NCBI RefSeq assembly: GCF_004342905.1
Contig: NZ_SMAN01000023.1
Span: forward strand, 1-50,064
Source: Melghiribacillus thermohalophilus
GTDB lineage: Bacteria > Bacillota > Bacilli > Bacillales > Alkalibacillaceae
Direction: 5' to 3'
DNA length: 50,064 nt
In this document: piece by piece, positions 38,600 through 50,038 of the stretch
How the letters are laid out: each line of letters opens with the position of its first letter
How positions within the stretch are numbered: the first letter of the stretch is position 1
Notes under the pieces: model-generated
The model's input: only the letters and a program-made list of their open reading frames with translations
What the model was told of the DNA's origin: nothing
Databases searched by the model: none
Translations under genes and position numbers: made by a program

Positions 38600-40555
38600 G
38601 TGTTGATTCAAAAAAAGGTTCTTCATTTTGCAAAAAGACATAAGCTATTTAAAAAAGGTAGCCACATTTACATAGCTGTCTCCGGAGGACCTGACTCTCT
38701 GGCACTTCTCCATTTTTTTTCATCCATACGTAAAGAATATGAACTTACCCTGACAGCTATTTCCGTTGATCATCAGCTGAGGAAAAACGAATCTCTGCAG
38801 GATTTAGCATATGTCAGCGAAATTTGCAAGCGGTGGAATATTGAGTTTGCTGGAACTTCTCTAGATGTTCCTTCGTATAAAAAAAAGACAAAGATGGGGA
38901 CTCAATCCGCTGCCAGAGAACTCCGCTATCGCTTTTTTGAACAGGTGATGAAGCAGGATTCGGAGCAATCTCCGCTTCTTGCTATGGGACACCATGGGGA
39001 TGACCAGGTGGAGACGATGTTTATGCGGCTGATCAGAGGAACAAAGCCCGGGGGGATGCCGGTTAAGAGAAAGTTTGCAAACGGCTGGATCATCCGTCCG
39101 TTTTTATGTTTGACCAAACAGGAAATACTCACATACTGTGAACAACAGGGCATTGACCCGCGCGTCGATTCGTCGAATCTGTCACCTGTTTATACCCGAA
39201 ACGCGTTTCGGCTTCATATGTTGCCATTTATCAAAGAATACAATCCCTCCATTCATGAAAATGTCCAATTGATCAGTGAATCTATACAGGAAGATGAACA
39301 ATTTTTGGTTCAGCAGGCTGAAAAAGCAGTTGAACAGGCCGTTTCCTTTGCGGGGGTAAACACAGGTGCAAAAGTGAATCTGACATTATTTCGGTCCTTT
39401 CCTCGTCCTTTACAAAGACGTGCCTTTCATCTAATATTAAACTATCTTTACAGAAAACCTTCAGACGAACTTACATCTGTTCATCTGGAAAACATTTTTG
39501 AAGTCATGGAATCCAAGGACCCGAATAAAACCCTTCATTTTCCAAAACAATTGATGGTCAGAAAAACCTATGATGAATTGCTTTTTACGTTTGAAAAACG
39601 AAAAGAAACATCTTTTATCACTGTCATGCATCCTGGTGAGCCGATTGTACTGCCGAATGGATGGACAGTATATGCAGAGCGGATCGAGCAAAATCAGCCC
39701 CCTCCAGAACATTCGGAATGGGAGTTTGTTTGTGATGCTGAAGCAGTACCGATGCCTCTGGTTGTTCGGTCCAGAAAAGAAGGGGATCGCATTCGTGTTC
39801 GGGGATTGAATGGGAGAAAGAAGATAAAAGACATTTTTATTGACGAGAAGATTCCCAGAATGTTGAGGGACAGCTGGCCTGTTATAACGGATCAGAAGGG
39901 AAATATTCTCTGGCTTGCCGGTCTGAAAAAAGGGGAAGTTGACCACAAAACGGCTTCGAAATGGCTTAAAATCATAGTTGAAAAACCGGATACAAATAGG
40001 AGGAGCTGCAACATGTACAGTGATATTAAAGAAGTCTTAATCACCGAAGAGGAACTGCAAAAAAAGATCAAAGAAATCGCTGCACAATTAACAGAAGAAT
40101 ATAGCGGGAAATTTCCTCTGGCTATCGGGGTTTTAAAAGGCGCCATGCCATTTATGGCTGATTTGCTCAAACGGATGGAAACCCATCTGGAAATGGATTT
40201 TATGGATGTATCCAGTTATGGATCTGATACAAAGTCTTCCGGAGAAGTGAAAATTATTAAAGATTTAGACACAAAAGTAGAAGGAAGAGACCTGTTGATT
40301 ATTGAAGATATTATTGACAGCGGTTTAACTCTGAGTTACCTGGTGGACTTGTTCAAATACCGGGGGGCAAAATCCATTAAAATCGTTACATTGCTGGATA
40401 AACCTGCCGGGAGAAAGGTGGATATAGAAGCGGATATTGTCGGGTTTAATGTGCCTGACGAATTTGTGGTGGGCTATGGACTCGATTATAATGAAAAATA
40501 TCGGAATTTACCTTATATTGGTGTGTTAAAACCGGAAGTTTATTCCGAAAAATAA
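38600..40555 (+). CDS. tilS-hprT: TilS-HprT: tRNA(Ile)-lysidine synthetase fused to hypoxanthine phosphoribosyltransferase
   Basis: One frame of 651 codons joins two enzymes. Residues 1-471 are TilS, which converts C34 of tRNA-Ile2 to lysidine: PP-loop SGGPDS at 28-33, [19 protein letters not shown] near 130 and the C-terminal [13 protein letters not shown] domain. Residues 472-651 are HprT, with the PRPP loop [11 protein letters not shown] near 567. No stop separates them. B. subtilis has two genes; Listeria has a similar bifunctional product. GTG 38600 or TTG 38603 follows CGGAGTG. ftsH lies 122 bases downstream. Confidence 0.9.
   Translation: MLIQKKVLHFAKRHKLFKKGSHIYIAVSGGPDSLALLHFFSSIRKEYELTLTAISVDHQLRKNESLQDLAYVSEICKRWNIEFAGTSLDVPSYKKKTKMGTQSAARELRYRFFEQVMKQDSEQSPLLAMGHHGDDQVETMFMRLIRGTKPGGMPVKRKFANGWIIRPFLCLTKQEILTYCEQQGIDPRVDSSNLSPVYTRNAFRLHMLPFIKEYNPSIHENVQLISESIQEDEQFLVQQAEKAVEQAVSFAGVNTGAKVNLTLFRSFPRPLQRRAFHLILNYLYRKPSDELTSVHLENIFEVMESKDPNKTLHFPKQLMVRKTYDELLFTFEKRKETSFITVMHPGEPIVLPNGWTVYAERIEQNQPPPEHSEWEFVCDAEAVPMPLVVRSRKEGDRIRVRGLNGRKKIKDIFIDEKIPRMLRDSWPVITDQKGNILWLAGLKKGEVDHKTASKWLKIIVEKPDTNRRSCNMYSDIKEVLITEEELQKKIKEIAAQLTEEYSGKFPLAIGVLKGAMPFMADLLKRMETHLEMDFMDVSSYGSDTKSSGEVKIIKDLDTKVEGRDLLIIEDIIDSGLTLSYLVDLFKYRGAKSIKIVTLLDKPAGRKVDIEADIVGFNVPDEFVVGYGLDYNEKYRNLPYIGVLKPEVYSEK
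40013..40555 (+). CDS. hprT: hypoxanthine phosphoribosyltransferase from an internal start
   Basis: Within the fused frame ATG 40013 is preceded by AGGAGG at 39998-40003, at ideal distance. Translation from it yields a free HprT of 180 aa, exactly the B. subtilis length ([19 protein letters not shown] start). The enzyme salvages hypoxanthine and guanine with PRPP. It is likely that both the fusion and free HprT are made, but only the sequence is seen; this entry is a nested product, not an extra locus. Confidence 0.7.
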   Translation: MYSDIKEVLITEEELQKKIKEIAAQLTEEYSGKFPLAIGVLKGAMPFMADLLKRMETHLEMDFMDVSSYGSDTKSSGEVKIIKDLDTKVEGRDLLIIEDIIDSGLTLSYLVDLFKYRGAKSIKIVTLLDKPAGRKVDIEADIVGFNVPDEFVVGYGLDYNEKYRNLPYIGVLKPEVYSEK

Positions 40556-40572
40556 GAGTATGCAGAGAAATT

Positions 40573-40600
40573 TTGATCAGAGGCAGAGTTATTTTATAAT
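40573..40600 (+). promoter_or_regulatory. SigA promoter of ftsH
   Basis: TTGATC, 16 bases, TATAAT, in the gap after hprT. Confidence 0.6.
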
Positions 40601-40677
40601 AGTGTTTATTAGTTGTTCTTATACAAATGAATGTGGTACCATTCTATTAGTTTTGTCGTTTTGGGAGGAGGTAGGCA

Positions 40678-42660
40678 ATGAACCGGATATTTCGCAACAC
40701 AATCTTTTATCTAGTCATATTCCTGGTAGTCATTGGAGTCGTTGGTTTATTCCGCGGAACAAACCAGCAGACACAGAATTTAAATTACAGTGAGTTTTAC
40801 GAAGCATTGAATAATGGTCAAATAGAAAGCATGACCATTCAATATACAAATCAAGTTTATGCCGTAACAGGTGAACTTGAATCAGGTGGTGAAAACCAGC
40901 CATTTGTTGTTGAAATTCCATCAACTGATCAGGAAATTGAACGGATTACAGCTGTCGCGGAAGAGCAGGGTGTCGAACTGGATTTTGAAGCGGCGGAAGA
41001 AGCAAGTGCATGGGTGAGATTCTTCACATCCATCATTCCGTTTATCATCATTATTATTCTGTTCTTCTTCCTGCTCAATCAGATGCAGGGCGGCGGAAAC
41101 CGGGTCATGAATTTTGGAAAAAGCAAAGCAAGACTGTATAACGAAGAGAAAAACAAAGTTAAGTTTAAAGATGTAGCAGGCGCAGATGAAGAAAAGCAGG
41201 AATTGGTTGAGGTAGTGGAATTCTTAAAAGACCCGCGTAAATTTTCGCAGCTGGGAGCACGGATTCCTAAAGGGGTCCTGCTTGTCGGACCTCCGGGAAC
41301 CGGTAAAACCTTGCTGGCAAGAGCTGTTGCCGGTGAAGCGGGAGTTCCGTTTTTCTCCATCAGCGGTTCTGATTTTGTAGAAATGTTTGTCGGTGTTGGT
41401 GCGTCCCGGGTACGTGATTTATTTGAAAATGCGAAGAAAAATGCACCGTGTATTATATTTATTGATGAAATTGATGCTGTTGGACGTCAGCGTGGCGCCG
41501 GATTGGGCGGGGGCCACGATGAACGGGAACAGACCCTGAACCAGCTCCTGGTTGAGATGGATGGCTTTAGTGCCAATGAAGGAATTATCATCATTGCTGC
41601 CACAAACCGTCCGGATATTCTTGACCCGGCGCTGCTCCGACCTGGCCGGTTTGACCGTCAAATTACGGTAAACCGTCCGGATGTAAAGGGCCGGGAAGAA
41701 GTGCTTAAAGTCCATGCGAAAAATAAACCACTGGATGATACGGTTAATCTGAAAACCATTGCCCTTAGAACGCCTGGTTTCTCAGGGGCTGATCTTGAAA
41801 ACCTGTTGAACGAGGCTGCTCTTGTTGCTGCAAGAGCCAATAAAAATGCGATCGATATGGAAGATGTGGATGAAGCCATTGACCGGGTCATTGCCGGACC
41901 GGCGAAAAAAAGCCGTGTGATTTCCGAGAAAGAACGGAAAATTGTTGCTTATCACGAAAGCGGGCATACGGTGATCGGTATGGTCCTGGATGAAGCCGAT
42001 ATGGTGCACAAAGTAACCATTGTACCACGCGGGCAGGCAGGCGGTTATGCTGTTATGCTGCCAAAGGAAGACCGTTATTTTATGACGAAGCCAGAGTTGC
42101 TGGATAAGATTACAGGTCTGTTAGGGGGCCGGGTTGCTGAAGAAATTATTTTCGGAGATGTATCTACCGGTGCTCATAACGATTTTCAGCGTGCAACAGG
42201 CATTGCGCGTAAAATGGTTACCGAATATGGCATGAGTGATAAACTGGGGCCTGTACAATTTGGCAATCCAAGTGGACAGGTATTTCTTGGCCGGGATATC
42301 CAGAGTGAACAAAATTATAGCGATCAGATTGCCTATGATATTGATCAGGAGATTCAAAACATTATTAATGAGTGTTATGACCGGGCTAAACGAATCTTAA
42401 CAGAAAACCGGGATAAGTTGGAGTTAATTGCTAAAACACTTCTTGAAGTGGAAACCCTTGATGCGGAACAGATTAAATCTCTGTTTGAAAAAGGGGAACT
42501 TCCGGAAAAGCCAGAGCCTGCCTCAGGCGAAGAAAAAGAAGAAACCAGTGACCAAAAACAGGATCAGGCATCCGGTGATGTCAAGGTCAATATTCAGACA
42601 AAACCGGATGAAAAAAATGATTCTGAAAAGCAGGATGACGAAAACAAAAATAATGATTAG
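40678..42660 (+). CDS. ftsH: ATP-dependent zinc metalloprotease FtsH
   Basis: Membrane AAA+ protease (660 aa) for quality control and regulator turnover; in B. subtilis it also degrades Spo0E-type and other sporulation regulators. Membrane segments at about residues 6-24 and 109-131 flank an external domain. Walker A GPPGTGKT is at 204-211, Walker [10 protein letters not shown] near 262, the SRH motif RPGRFDRQI near 320, and zinc site HESGH at 426-430. A low-complexity acidic tail (from 610) is longer than in B. subtilis. ATG 40678 follows GGGAGGAGG. Confidence 0.97.
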   Translation: MNRIFRNTIFYLVIFLVVIGVVGLFRGTNQQTQNLNYSEFYEALNNGQIESMTIQYTNQVYAVTGELESGGENQPFVVEIPSTDQEIERITAVAEEQGVELDFEAAEEASAWVRFFTSIIPFIIIIILFFFLLNQMQGGGNRVMNFGKSKARLYNEEKNKVKFKDVAGADEEKQELVEVVEFLKDPRKFSQLGARIPKGVLLVGPPGTGKTLLARAVAGEAGVPFFSISGSDFVEMFVGVGASRVRDLFENAKKNAPCIIFIDEIDAVGRQRGAGLGGGHDEREQTLNQLLVEMDGFSANEGIIIIAATNRPDILDPALLRPGRFDRQITVNRPDVKGREEVLKVHAKNKPLDDTVNLKTIALRTPGFSGADLENLLNEAALVAARANKNAIDMEDVDEAIDRVIAGPAKKSRVISEKERKIVAYHESGHTVIGMVLDEADMVHKVTIVPRGQAGGYAVMLPKEDRYFMTKPELLDKITGLLGGRVAEEIIFGDVSTGAHNDFQRATGIARKMVTEYGMSDKLGPVQFGNPSGQVFLGRDIQSEQNYSDQIAYDIDQEIQNIINECYDRAKRILTENRDKLELIAKTLLEVETLDAEQIKSLFEKGELPEKPEPASGEEKEETSDQKQDQASGDVKVNIQTKPDEKNDSEKQDDENKNND

Positions 42661-42686
42661 TGATCCTGTCAACCAGCTGTATTTTT

Positions 42687-42716
42687 ACCCTTGCTATTTT
42701 AGCAGGGGTTTTTCTT
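42687..42716 (+). terminator. terminator after ftsH
   Basis: ACCCTTGCT pairs with AGCAGGGGT (bulged), followed by five Ts. Confidence 0.8.
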
Positions 42717-42894
42717 ATTAATCAGGAAATGATACGATACGATTCAGCGTATATGCATCACTTTGTGTTCCTTCAGCTTCCGTCCTTGGCCTCTTGAAGT
42801 CCGGCCCTCCCCGGTTATTTTTCAGCAGTCTTCGCGGATAAGCGAATCACTTTGAGCTGTTCTTGTTTCTCTTTAGGAATAACTGCATGATGTG
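42717..42894. other. intergenic stretch where coaX is expected
   Basis: In B. subtilis coaX (type III pantothenate kinase) lies between ftsH and hslO. Here only about 280 bases separate them and no remnant of coaX is readable. CAGCTTCCG and CGGATAAGCGAA are visible, resembling the motif family near 33.9 kb. Confidence 0.45.
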
Positions 42895-42903
42895 TGGTAT
42901 GAT
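42895..42903 (+). promoter_or_regulatory. extended -10 promoter before hslO
   Basis: TGGTATGAT is an extended -10 element about 95 bases before hslO. No -35 is evident. Confidence 0.4.
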
Positions 42904-42998
42904 GTCGGTAGTAAATGGTTCATATGCAGGATGGAAACCAGCTTTTTTTCATAAACAGACAGGAATGGCCAGCAACAAGAAAAAGGAGATGAAAACAG

Positions 42999-43874
42999 AT
43001 GAGTGACTATTTAATTCGCGCAACAGCTTTTGATGGAAATGTACGTGCATATGCCATCAAATCTACTGAAACGGTCAATGAAGCATGCAGAAAACAGGAC
43101 ACATGGGCCACTGCATCTGCGGCTCTTGGACGGACGATTACGATAGGTGCCATGATGGGGGCTATGCTAAAAGGGGATGACCAGTTAACGATCAAGATTG
43201 AAGGAGATGGGCCGATTGGTGCCATTATTGTTGACAGCAATGCAAAAGGAGAGGTGCGCGGATATGTAAAAAATCCCCATGTACATTTTGATGAAAAAAA
43301 TGAAAAAGGAAAACTGGATGTCAAGAGAGCTGTCGGAACCAGCGGATTTGTCAGTGTCGTGAAGGACCTTGGGCTTCGGGATTACTTTACTGGACAGGTT
43401 CCCATCGTTTCCGGAGAAATCAGTGAGGACTTCACGTATTATTTTGCAAGGTCAGAACAAATCCCTTCTGCAGTAGGTGCCGGGGTGATTGTGAACCCTG
43501 ATTTATCCATTCAGGCATCCGGGGGATTTATCATTCAAATGATGCCAGGGGCAGAAGAAGATACGATTACACAAATTGAGAAACGTCTGGAAACGATACC
43601 TCCGATTTCCTCTATGGTTCGGGACGGCAAAACTCCTGAGGAAATATTAGATGTTTTGCTGGATGGGGGAAAGGTAAATGTATTAAATAAAATGCCGATT
43701 GCATTTAAATGCCGCTGTTCCAAAGAGCGGATCGGAAACGCGATTGCTGCACTCGGGGATGAAGAAATTCGGAAAATGATTGAGGAAGACCAGGGTGCTG
43801 AGGCGGTATGTCATTTTTGTAATACCAGATATCACTTTACAATCGGTGAACTGGAGAAGCTAAAGTCTAGATAA
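42999..43874 (+). CDS. hslO: redox-regulated chaperone Hsp33
   Basis: Holding chaperone (291 aa), activated when its zinc cysteines are oxidised under oxidative stress or heat. The redox switch is a CxC (C238, C240) and CxxC (C271, C274) pair near the C-terminus, complete here. The core includes [32 protein letters not shown] and [20 protein letters not shown] 42999 follows AAAGGAG. It is probably cotranscribed with yacD, 13 bases downstream. Confidence 0.97.
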   Translation: MSDYLIRATAFDGNVRAYAIKSTETVNEACRKQDTWATASAALGRTITIGAMMGAMLKGDDQLTIKIEGDGPIGAIIVDSNAKGEVRGYVKNPHVHFDEKNEKGKLDVKRAVGTSGFVSVVKDLGLRDYFTGQVPIVSGEISEDFTYYFARSEQIPSAVGAGVIVNPDLSIQASGGFIIQMMPGAEEDTITQIEKRLETIPPISSMVRDGKTPEEILDVLLDGGKVNVLNKMPIAFKCRCSKERIGNAIAALGDEEIRKMIEEDQGAEAVCHFCNTRYHFTIGELEKLKSR

Positions 43875-43887
43875 AGAGGTGGCCGAT

Positions 43888-44799
43888 TTGTCAAGAAGGT
43901 TGTTGTGGGGAATCATTATTCTTCTTATAGCGACGAATATTGCAACTTTGATTGGATTTATAAACTATCAGTCGGAGGGGTCAATACCCCTTGATGTCGA
44001 AAATAAGGGAAAGGATTTGGGTAAACAAGTTGCGATTGTGGGTGATTCATCCATTGATCGGGAGGACTGGCTTCAGGAGTTAGTTGATGCTCACGGAGAA
44101 AAAGTTCTCGAACAGATGATTGATCGCGAGGTTGTTTCCAAGCTGGCGGATCATTATGAACTGAAATTGAACGAAAAGTGGATCGACAGAGAACTATCTC
44201 ATATAGAAAACACCATTCATACATTTGATGAGAAGACAGTTAAAGAGATGCGAAAGGAACTGAGGGAGAACATTAAATACCGCCTTTATCTGGAAGAGTT
44301 GCTGACAAAGGACATCGTCGTTGAAGAACAGCGGATAAAAGCGTATTTTGACGAGAACGGCGATCAGCTGAATTTCCCGAAATCGTATCAGCTATCCCAT
44401 ATCGTTCTGGATGATGATCATGAAGTTCAAAAAGTACTTGCAGAACTTGAAGCGGGTGCTTCCTTTAGCATGCTGGCAAGGGAATATTCGATTGACCCTT
44501 TTACTAAGGATAAAGGTGGTTATCTCGGCTATTATGCTGAAGGGAATGTATATTTGCCACAACAGTATTATGATATTCTGGAGCAAATAAATCATGGGGA
44601 ATATAGTTCTCCTTTTAAAACAGAAGAGGGTACTGTCATTTTATATCTTCATCGCACTTTGCCAGAAATTACGTTTACGTACGATGAGGTGAAGCACGCC
44701 ATCAAACGAAGACTGGCTCTAGAACAGATAAATGTCAATCAGGCGAAAAAATATTTATGGGAAGAAGTTGGAGTGGAATGGATTTATGAAGAATCATAA
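43888..44799 (+). CDS. yacD: YacD, PpiC-type peptidyl-prolyl isomerase, membrane-anchored
   Basis: Protein of about 303 aa with an N-terminal membrane segment (LLWGIIILLIATNIATLIGF) and a parvulin/PpiC rotamase domain (about residues 165-270, with QLSHIVLDDDHEVQKVLAEL and the FTKDKGGYLGYYAEG core). An N-terminal SurA/PrsA-like helical domain precedes it. It is related to the foldase PrsA but lacks a clear lipobox cysteine. Start at TTG 43888 is chosen for GAGGTGG; GTG 43879 is also possible. In B. subtilis cysK follows; here a terminator does. Confidence 0.85.
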   Translation: MSRRLLWGIIILLIATNIATLIGFINYQSEGSIPLDVENKGKDLGKQVAIVGDSSIDREDWLQELVDAHGEKVLEQMIDREVVSKLADHYELKLNEKWIDRELSHIENTIHTFDEKTVKEMRKELRENIKYRLYLEELLTKDIVVEEQRIKAYFDENGDQLNFPKSYQLSHIVLDDDHEVQKVLAELEAGASFSMLAREYSIDPFTKDKGGYLGYYAEGNVYLPQQYYDILEQINHGEYSSPFKTEEGTVILYLHRTLPEITFTYDEVKHAIKRRLALEQINVNQAKKYLWEEVGVEWIYEES

Positions 44800-44842
44800 T
44801 CATGCCGCTGCATCCGCGATGGATTTGATCAATTGGCCGACA

Positions 44843-44870
44843 GACTCGTCAAAGGACGAGTTTTCTTTTT
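44843..44870 (+). terminator. terminator after yacD
   Basis: ACTCGTC pairs with GACGAGT, loop AAAG, followed by a T-rich tail. Confidence 0.85.
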
Positions 44871-45177
44871 GAAAGAAAGATAAAACCAATGAAGCTGCAC
44901 AGGGACGATGGCAGTTTTTCCGACTGGGAGGATTTGATCAGCCTCGGAGAGTCTGTATCCAGTGCTCTGGCCTGCTGCTTTCGAGCAGCGTCATGACTGG
45001 TTTTCCTGTAGATTTCTATAAATAGGGATCCTTTTTCTTAAGGTTTGTTCTGTCATGAGCTTTTTTACCAGCTAATGGACTTCCCTGTTTTCCTCGATTT
45101 TGGATTATTCATGATTTTGAAAGCGAGATTGTGTACAATAGAAAAAGCAGATCATGGACGAGAAAGGGCGATGTAGA
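44871..45177. other. intergenic stretch where cysK and pab genes are expected
   Basis: About 300 bases lie between yacD and folP. B. subtilis has cysK-pabB-pabA-pabC here. No fragment of them is recognisable. TACAAT near 45135 is a possible -10 for folP. Confidence 0.5.
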
Positions 45178-46014
45178 ATGGTCTACCGGTTGCGTGCAGG
45201 CAATCATTATTATGATATACATGAACAAACACTGGTTATGGGTATTTTAAATGTAACCCCTGATTCCTTTTCCGACGGGGGTAAGTATGAAGAAATCGAT
45301 CAAGCGCTCCAACATGCCAAACAAATGGAACAGGATGGTGCCCATATCATAGATGTCGGGGGTGAATCGACCAGACCGGGACATGAACCAGTATCTGCCG
45401 AAGAAGAAATAAAACGTGTGATCCCGGTTATTGAACAGATAAAGGATGAAGTCAGCATTCCCGTCTCGATTGATACGTACAAGGCGGAAACGGCCCTGCA
45501 AGCCATTCGTGCCGGTGCCCATATCATAAATGACGTCTGGGGAGCGAAAAAGGATCCGGAAATTGCTGATGTAGCTGCAGAATACGATGTTCCAATTGTA
45601 TTAATGCATAATCGTGACCATACCGATTACGATGACCTTCTAGAGGATATAAAAAAAGATTTAGAAGAAAGTATAACGATAGCTAAAAAGCGAGGGGTTA
45701 AGGATGATCAGATTATCCTGGACCCCGGAATCGGATTTGGAAAAACGATGGAGCATAACCTGTATATTATGCGGAGGCTGGAAGAACTAACTGTTTTAGG
45801 CTACCCTCTCCTGCTTGGGACATCAAGGAAAAGATTTATTGGACATGTTCTCGATTTACCTGTTCATGAACGGGTAGAAGGCACCGGAGCATCTGTATGT
45901 CTCGGTATTCAAAAAGGAGCGTCAATCGTTCGGGTTCATGATGTGAAAGAAATGGCAAGAATGGCAAAGATGATGGACGCCATGTTAGGGAAACGGGGGT
46001 TCAGCATTGGATAA
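45178..46014 (+). CDS. folP: dihydropteroate synthase
   Basis: Joins p-aminobenzoate and dihydropterin pyrophosphate (278 aa; the target of sulfonamides, gene sul in B. subtilis). Motifs: MGILNVTPDSFSDGG near residue 20, DVGGESTRPG near 58, VSIDTYKAE near 100, and the C-terminal GTSRKRFIG plus GIQKGASIVRVHDV. ATG 45178 follows AAGGGCG; an in-frame ATG at 45154 is less likely. It starts the folP-folB-folK-yazB-dusB run; pab genes for its substrate are elsewhere. Confidence 0.96.
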   Translation: MVYRLRAGNHYYDIHEQTLVMGILNVTPDSFSDGGKYEEIDQALQHAKQMEQDGAHIIDVGGESTRPGHEPVSAEEEIKRVIPVIEQIKDEVSIPVSIDTYKAETALQAIRAGAHIINDVWGAKKDPEIADVAAEYDVPIVLMHNRDHTDYDDLLEDIKKDLEESITIAKKRGVKDDQIILDPGIGFGKTMEHNLYIMRRLEELTVLGYPLLLGTSRKRFIGHVLDLPVHERVEGTGASVCLGIQKGASIVRVHDVKEMARMAKMMDAMLGKRGFSIG

Positions 46015-46366
46015 AATTTTTATCAATGGCATGAAGTTTTATGGATATCACGGGGTCTTTCCCGAAGAAAACAGACTGGGCCAAACGTTTATCGTCGATG
46101 TCACACTGGAAGTTGACTTAATACCAGCAGGAAATAGTGATGATATAAAAGACAGTGTTGATTATGGGGAAGTTTATGAATGGACGAGACAGGTTGTTGA
46201 GGGCAGCGCCAGGAACTTAATCGAGACCGTAGCTGAAGATCTGGCTGCATTACTTTTCAGGAAGTACGAAACCATTCAGAGGGTGAAGATTAAGGTTACC
46301 AAGCCGAATCCCCCTATTCCTGGTAATTATGAAGGAGTAGGCGTGGAAATTTGCAGGGAGCGTTGA
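46007..46366 (+). CDS. folB: dihydroneopterin aldolase
   Basis: Cleaves dihydroneopterin to 6-hydroxymethyl-dihydropterin (119 aa). The T-fold motifs are GMKFYGYHGVFPEE at residues 6-19, SVDYGEVYEW near 50, NLIETVAEDLA near 70 and KVTKPNPPIPG near 97. TTG 46007 overlaps the folP stop by eight bases, so translation is coupled. It is followed two bases later by folK. Confidence 0.95.
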   Translation: MDKIFINGMKFYGYHGVFPEENRLGQTFIVDVTLEVDLIPAGNSDDIKDSVDYGEVYEWTRQVVEGSARNLIETVAEDLAALLFRKYETIQRVKIKVTKPNPPIPGNYEGVGVEICRER

Positions 46367-46368
46367 AC

Positions 46369-46893
46369 ATGAACCGTTTTTATATCGCTCTGGGTTCTAA
46401 TATTGAACCCAGAAAAGATTATTTAGATCTGGCCATTCAAATGCTGCAGGAACATCCTCAAATAAAAGTGGCCGCACGGTCATCGGTGTATGAAACGGAG
46501 CCTGTCGGCTATGTGGATCAGTCTTCATTTCTGAATATGGTGATTAAAGGGAAAACTCTGTTATCACCGTTTGAGTTGCTGGATGTTTGCCAGACTATAG
46601 AGTACCGGCTTGGCAGAAAGAGGGAAATGAAGTGGGGACCAAGGACCATTGACCTTGACATTCTGATGTATAATAATGAGAATATTGAAACTGAGCACCT
46701 GATGATTCCACACCCCCGGATGTTTGAACGAGCATTTGTATTAATACCTTTTTCTGATCTCGATGGCGATTTGCCCATTGACGGAATCACCATCAATCAT
46801 TATATCCGAAAGTTATCAGATCAAGAGAGAAAAGGAGTGCGAAAATGGATGCCGATAAGTGGGGAAGAAGGATTCGATCATTCCGCAAATTAA
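46369..46893 (+). CDS. folK: 6-hydroxymethyl-7,8-dihydropterin pyrophosphokinase
   Basis: Transfers pyrophosphate from ATP to hydroxymethyl-dihydropterin (174 aa), feeding folP. YIALGSNIEPR at the N-terminus, VYETEPVGYVDQSSFLNMV near residue 43, and GPRTIDLDILMYNN near 91 hold the substrate and magnesium residues. ATG 46369 is the conserved start; an upstream in-frame ATG at 46351 is inside folB. Its last 49 bases overlap yazB, an unusually long overlap, also seen in B. subtilis. Confidence 0.95.
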   Translation: MNRFYIALGSNIEPRKDYLDLAIQMLQEHPQIKVAARSSVYETEPVGYVDQSSFLNMVIKGKTLLSPFELLDVCQTIEYRLGRKREMKWGPRTIDLDILMYNNENIETEHLMIPHPRMFERAFVLIPFSDLDGDLPIDGITINHYIRKLSDQERKGVRKWMPISGEEGFDHSAN

Positions 46894-47051
46894 AAGGATA
46901 TACCCAATTGGAATTAGCTAAAGCGTTAGGTTATTCTGTTTCTGTGCTTGGAGAAGTGGAAAGGGGCATACGAAAACCAGATGATTTAATGATTGAAAGG
47001 ATTTGCACTGTATTGGAAGTTAGCCCTGAGGAATTGTCTCCGGAGGAATAA
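46845..47051 (+). CDS. yazB: YazB, XRE-family helix-turn-helix protein
   Basis: Small DNA-binding-type protein (68 aa), consisting only of a Cro/CI-type helix-turn-helix ([35 protein letters not shown]). Target and role unknown. ATG 46845 lies in folK, in another frame, after GGAGTG. It is conserved between folK and dusB in Bacillales. Confidence 0.9.
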   Translation: MDADKWGRRIRSFRKLKGYTQLELAKALGYSVSVLGEVERGIRKPDDLMIERICTVLEVSPEELSPEE

Positions 47052-47076
47052 ACATAAGTTTGAAGGAGGGGCCGCG

Positions 47077-48066
47077 ATGTTTAAAATTGGAGATATCACC
47101 ATCCCGAACAGAGTTGTTCTTGCACCAATGGCTGGTGTGTGTAACTCAGCTTTCAGGCTGACGGTCAAAGAGTTCGGAGCTGGACTCGTTTGTGCCGAAA
47201 TGGTCAGCGACAAAGGGATTGTTTATAAAAATGAAAAAACTTTAAATATGCTGTATATAGATGAAGATGAAAAGCCGATGAGCCTGCAGATTTTTGGCGG
47301 TGAAAAAGAAACCCTGGTGGAAGCAGCATCGTTTGTTGACCATCATACCAATGCCGATATTATTGATATCAATATGGGTTGTCCGGTGCCAAAAATCACA
47401 AAATGCGATGCAGGCGCTAGATGGCTACTGGAGCCGGAAAAAATATATGAAATGGTTTCAGCTGTAGTTCAAACAGTTGAAAAGCCAGTAACCGTTAAGA
47501 TGAGAAGCGGCTGGGATGAAGATCATATCTATGCAGTAGAAAATGCAAAGGCGATTGAAGAAGCAGGTGCCAGAGCAGTAGCCGTCCATGGACGTACGCG
47601 GGCACAAATGTATGAAGGAAAAGCGGACTGGAACATTATTAAACAAGTTAAAAAAGCGGTAAATATTCCGGTTATCGGCAACGGGGATATTACCACTCCT
47701 CAGGAGGCGAAGCGCCGCCTCGATGAAACGGGTGTTGATGCCGTAATGATTGGAAGAGCAGCATTAGGCAATCCATGGATGATCTATCGTACGGTAAAAT
47801 ATCTCGAAACAGGTGAATTAATCGGAGAACCGGAACCCAGGGAAAAAATCGATGTATGTAAGCTGCATATGGATCGCCTCATCCGTCTTAAAGGAGAAAA
47901 GGTAGCCGTCATGGAAATGAGGAAACACGCAGCATGGTACTTGAAAGGCATGCGGGGCAATGCCAGAGTAAGGCAGCGAATTAACGAATGCGAGACCCGT
48001 GAACAACTGGTGAATGTCCTGGATTGTTATGTTCAGGAGTTAGAAGCCGAAGAAAAGGTTTCCTGA
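47077..48066 (+). CDS. dusB: tRNA-dihydrouridine synthase DusB
   Basis: FMN-dependent reductase of uridines in tRNA (329 aa). The TIM-barrel start [19 protein letters not shown], the catalytic cysteine in [17 protein letters not shown] near residue 102, KMRSGWD near 140, [16 protein letters not shown] near 168 and GNGDI near 200 are intact. ATG 47077 follows GAAGGAGGGG; the frame upstream to 46993 overlaps yazB. It is followed by lysS after 60 bases. Confidence 0.96.
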   Translation: MFKIGDITIPNRVVLAPMAGVCNSAFRLTVKEFGAGLVCAEMVSDKGIVYKNEKTLNMLYIDEDEKPMSLQIFGGEKETLVEAASFVDHHTNADIIDINMGCPVPKITKCDAGARWLLEPEKIYEMVSAVVQTVEKPVTVKMRSGWDEDHIYAVENAKAIEEAGARAVAVHGRTRAQMYEGKADWNIIKQVKKAVNIPVIGNGDITTPQEAKRRLDETGVDAVMIGRAALGNPWMIYRTVKYLETGELIGEPEPREKIDVCKLHMDRLIRLKGEKVAVMEMRKHAAWYLKGMRGNARVRQRINECETREQLVNVLDCYVQELEAEEKVS

Positions 48067-48120
48067 TCGCAGGCTTTATTTGAATCATTCACGTTTTACA
48101 ATTATGATGAACTGGAGTGA

Positions 48121-49608
<1,488 letters not shown>

Positions 49609-49630
49609 AATAATATTCAAGAACTACTTT

Positions 49631-49664
49631 ACTCAGTTCTCCTCAGAGAGGGCTGAGTTTTTTA
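49631..49664 (+). terminator. terminator after lysS
   Basis: ACTCAG pairs with CTGAGT across a loop that itself contains CCTC/GAGG pairing, followed by six Ts. Confidence 0.82.
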
Positions 49665-49847
49665 TTGTCATATAAGTGTAGAATAGGAACAGTGCCACGG
49701 ACATTGATCTAATCTCCAGGGAATAACCGATCCGGATGTTCTTCATATCCCCCTTCTTACTCGTGAAAATCAGAGAGGTATAGGTAAACGAACTTCTTCT
49801 TATAATAATTTGCTAAAAAATAACAGAAAAAAGTTTATTTTAAGGAC

Positions 49848-49876
49848 TTGATTTCATTGTTTAATCGTGATAAATT
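49848..49876 (+). promoter_or_regulatory. rRNA promoter P1 candidate
   Basis: TTGATT, 17 bases, TAAATT, 62 bases upstream of P2. Tandem rRNA promoters are usual in Bacillus. Confidence 0.5.
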
Positions 49877-49909
49877 ATTAAACGTTGCGATAAGAAAAGA
49901 CAAAAAAAA

Positions 49910-49938
49910 TTGACAAAAAGAATTGCATTTGTTATACT
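49910..49938 (+). promoter_or_regulatory. rRNA promoter P2
   Basis: TTGACA, 17 bases, TATACT, preceded by an A-rich stretch like an UP element. The following leader (TTGAAAACTGAACAAAAC at 49978 onward) is the standard pre-16S leader of Bacillus-type rRNA operons. Confidence 0.87.
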
Positions 49939-50038
49939 AAAAAGGTCGCCATTTTTAGAAAACGCGGCTTTTCGAACCTTGAAAACTGAACAAAACAACT
50001 TGTAACGCCAGAAGCGAGAATCAAATGATTCAAACAAA

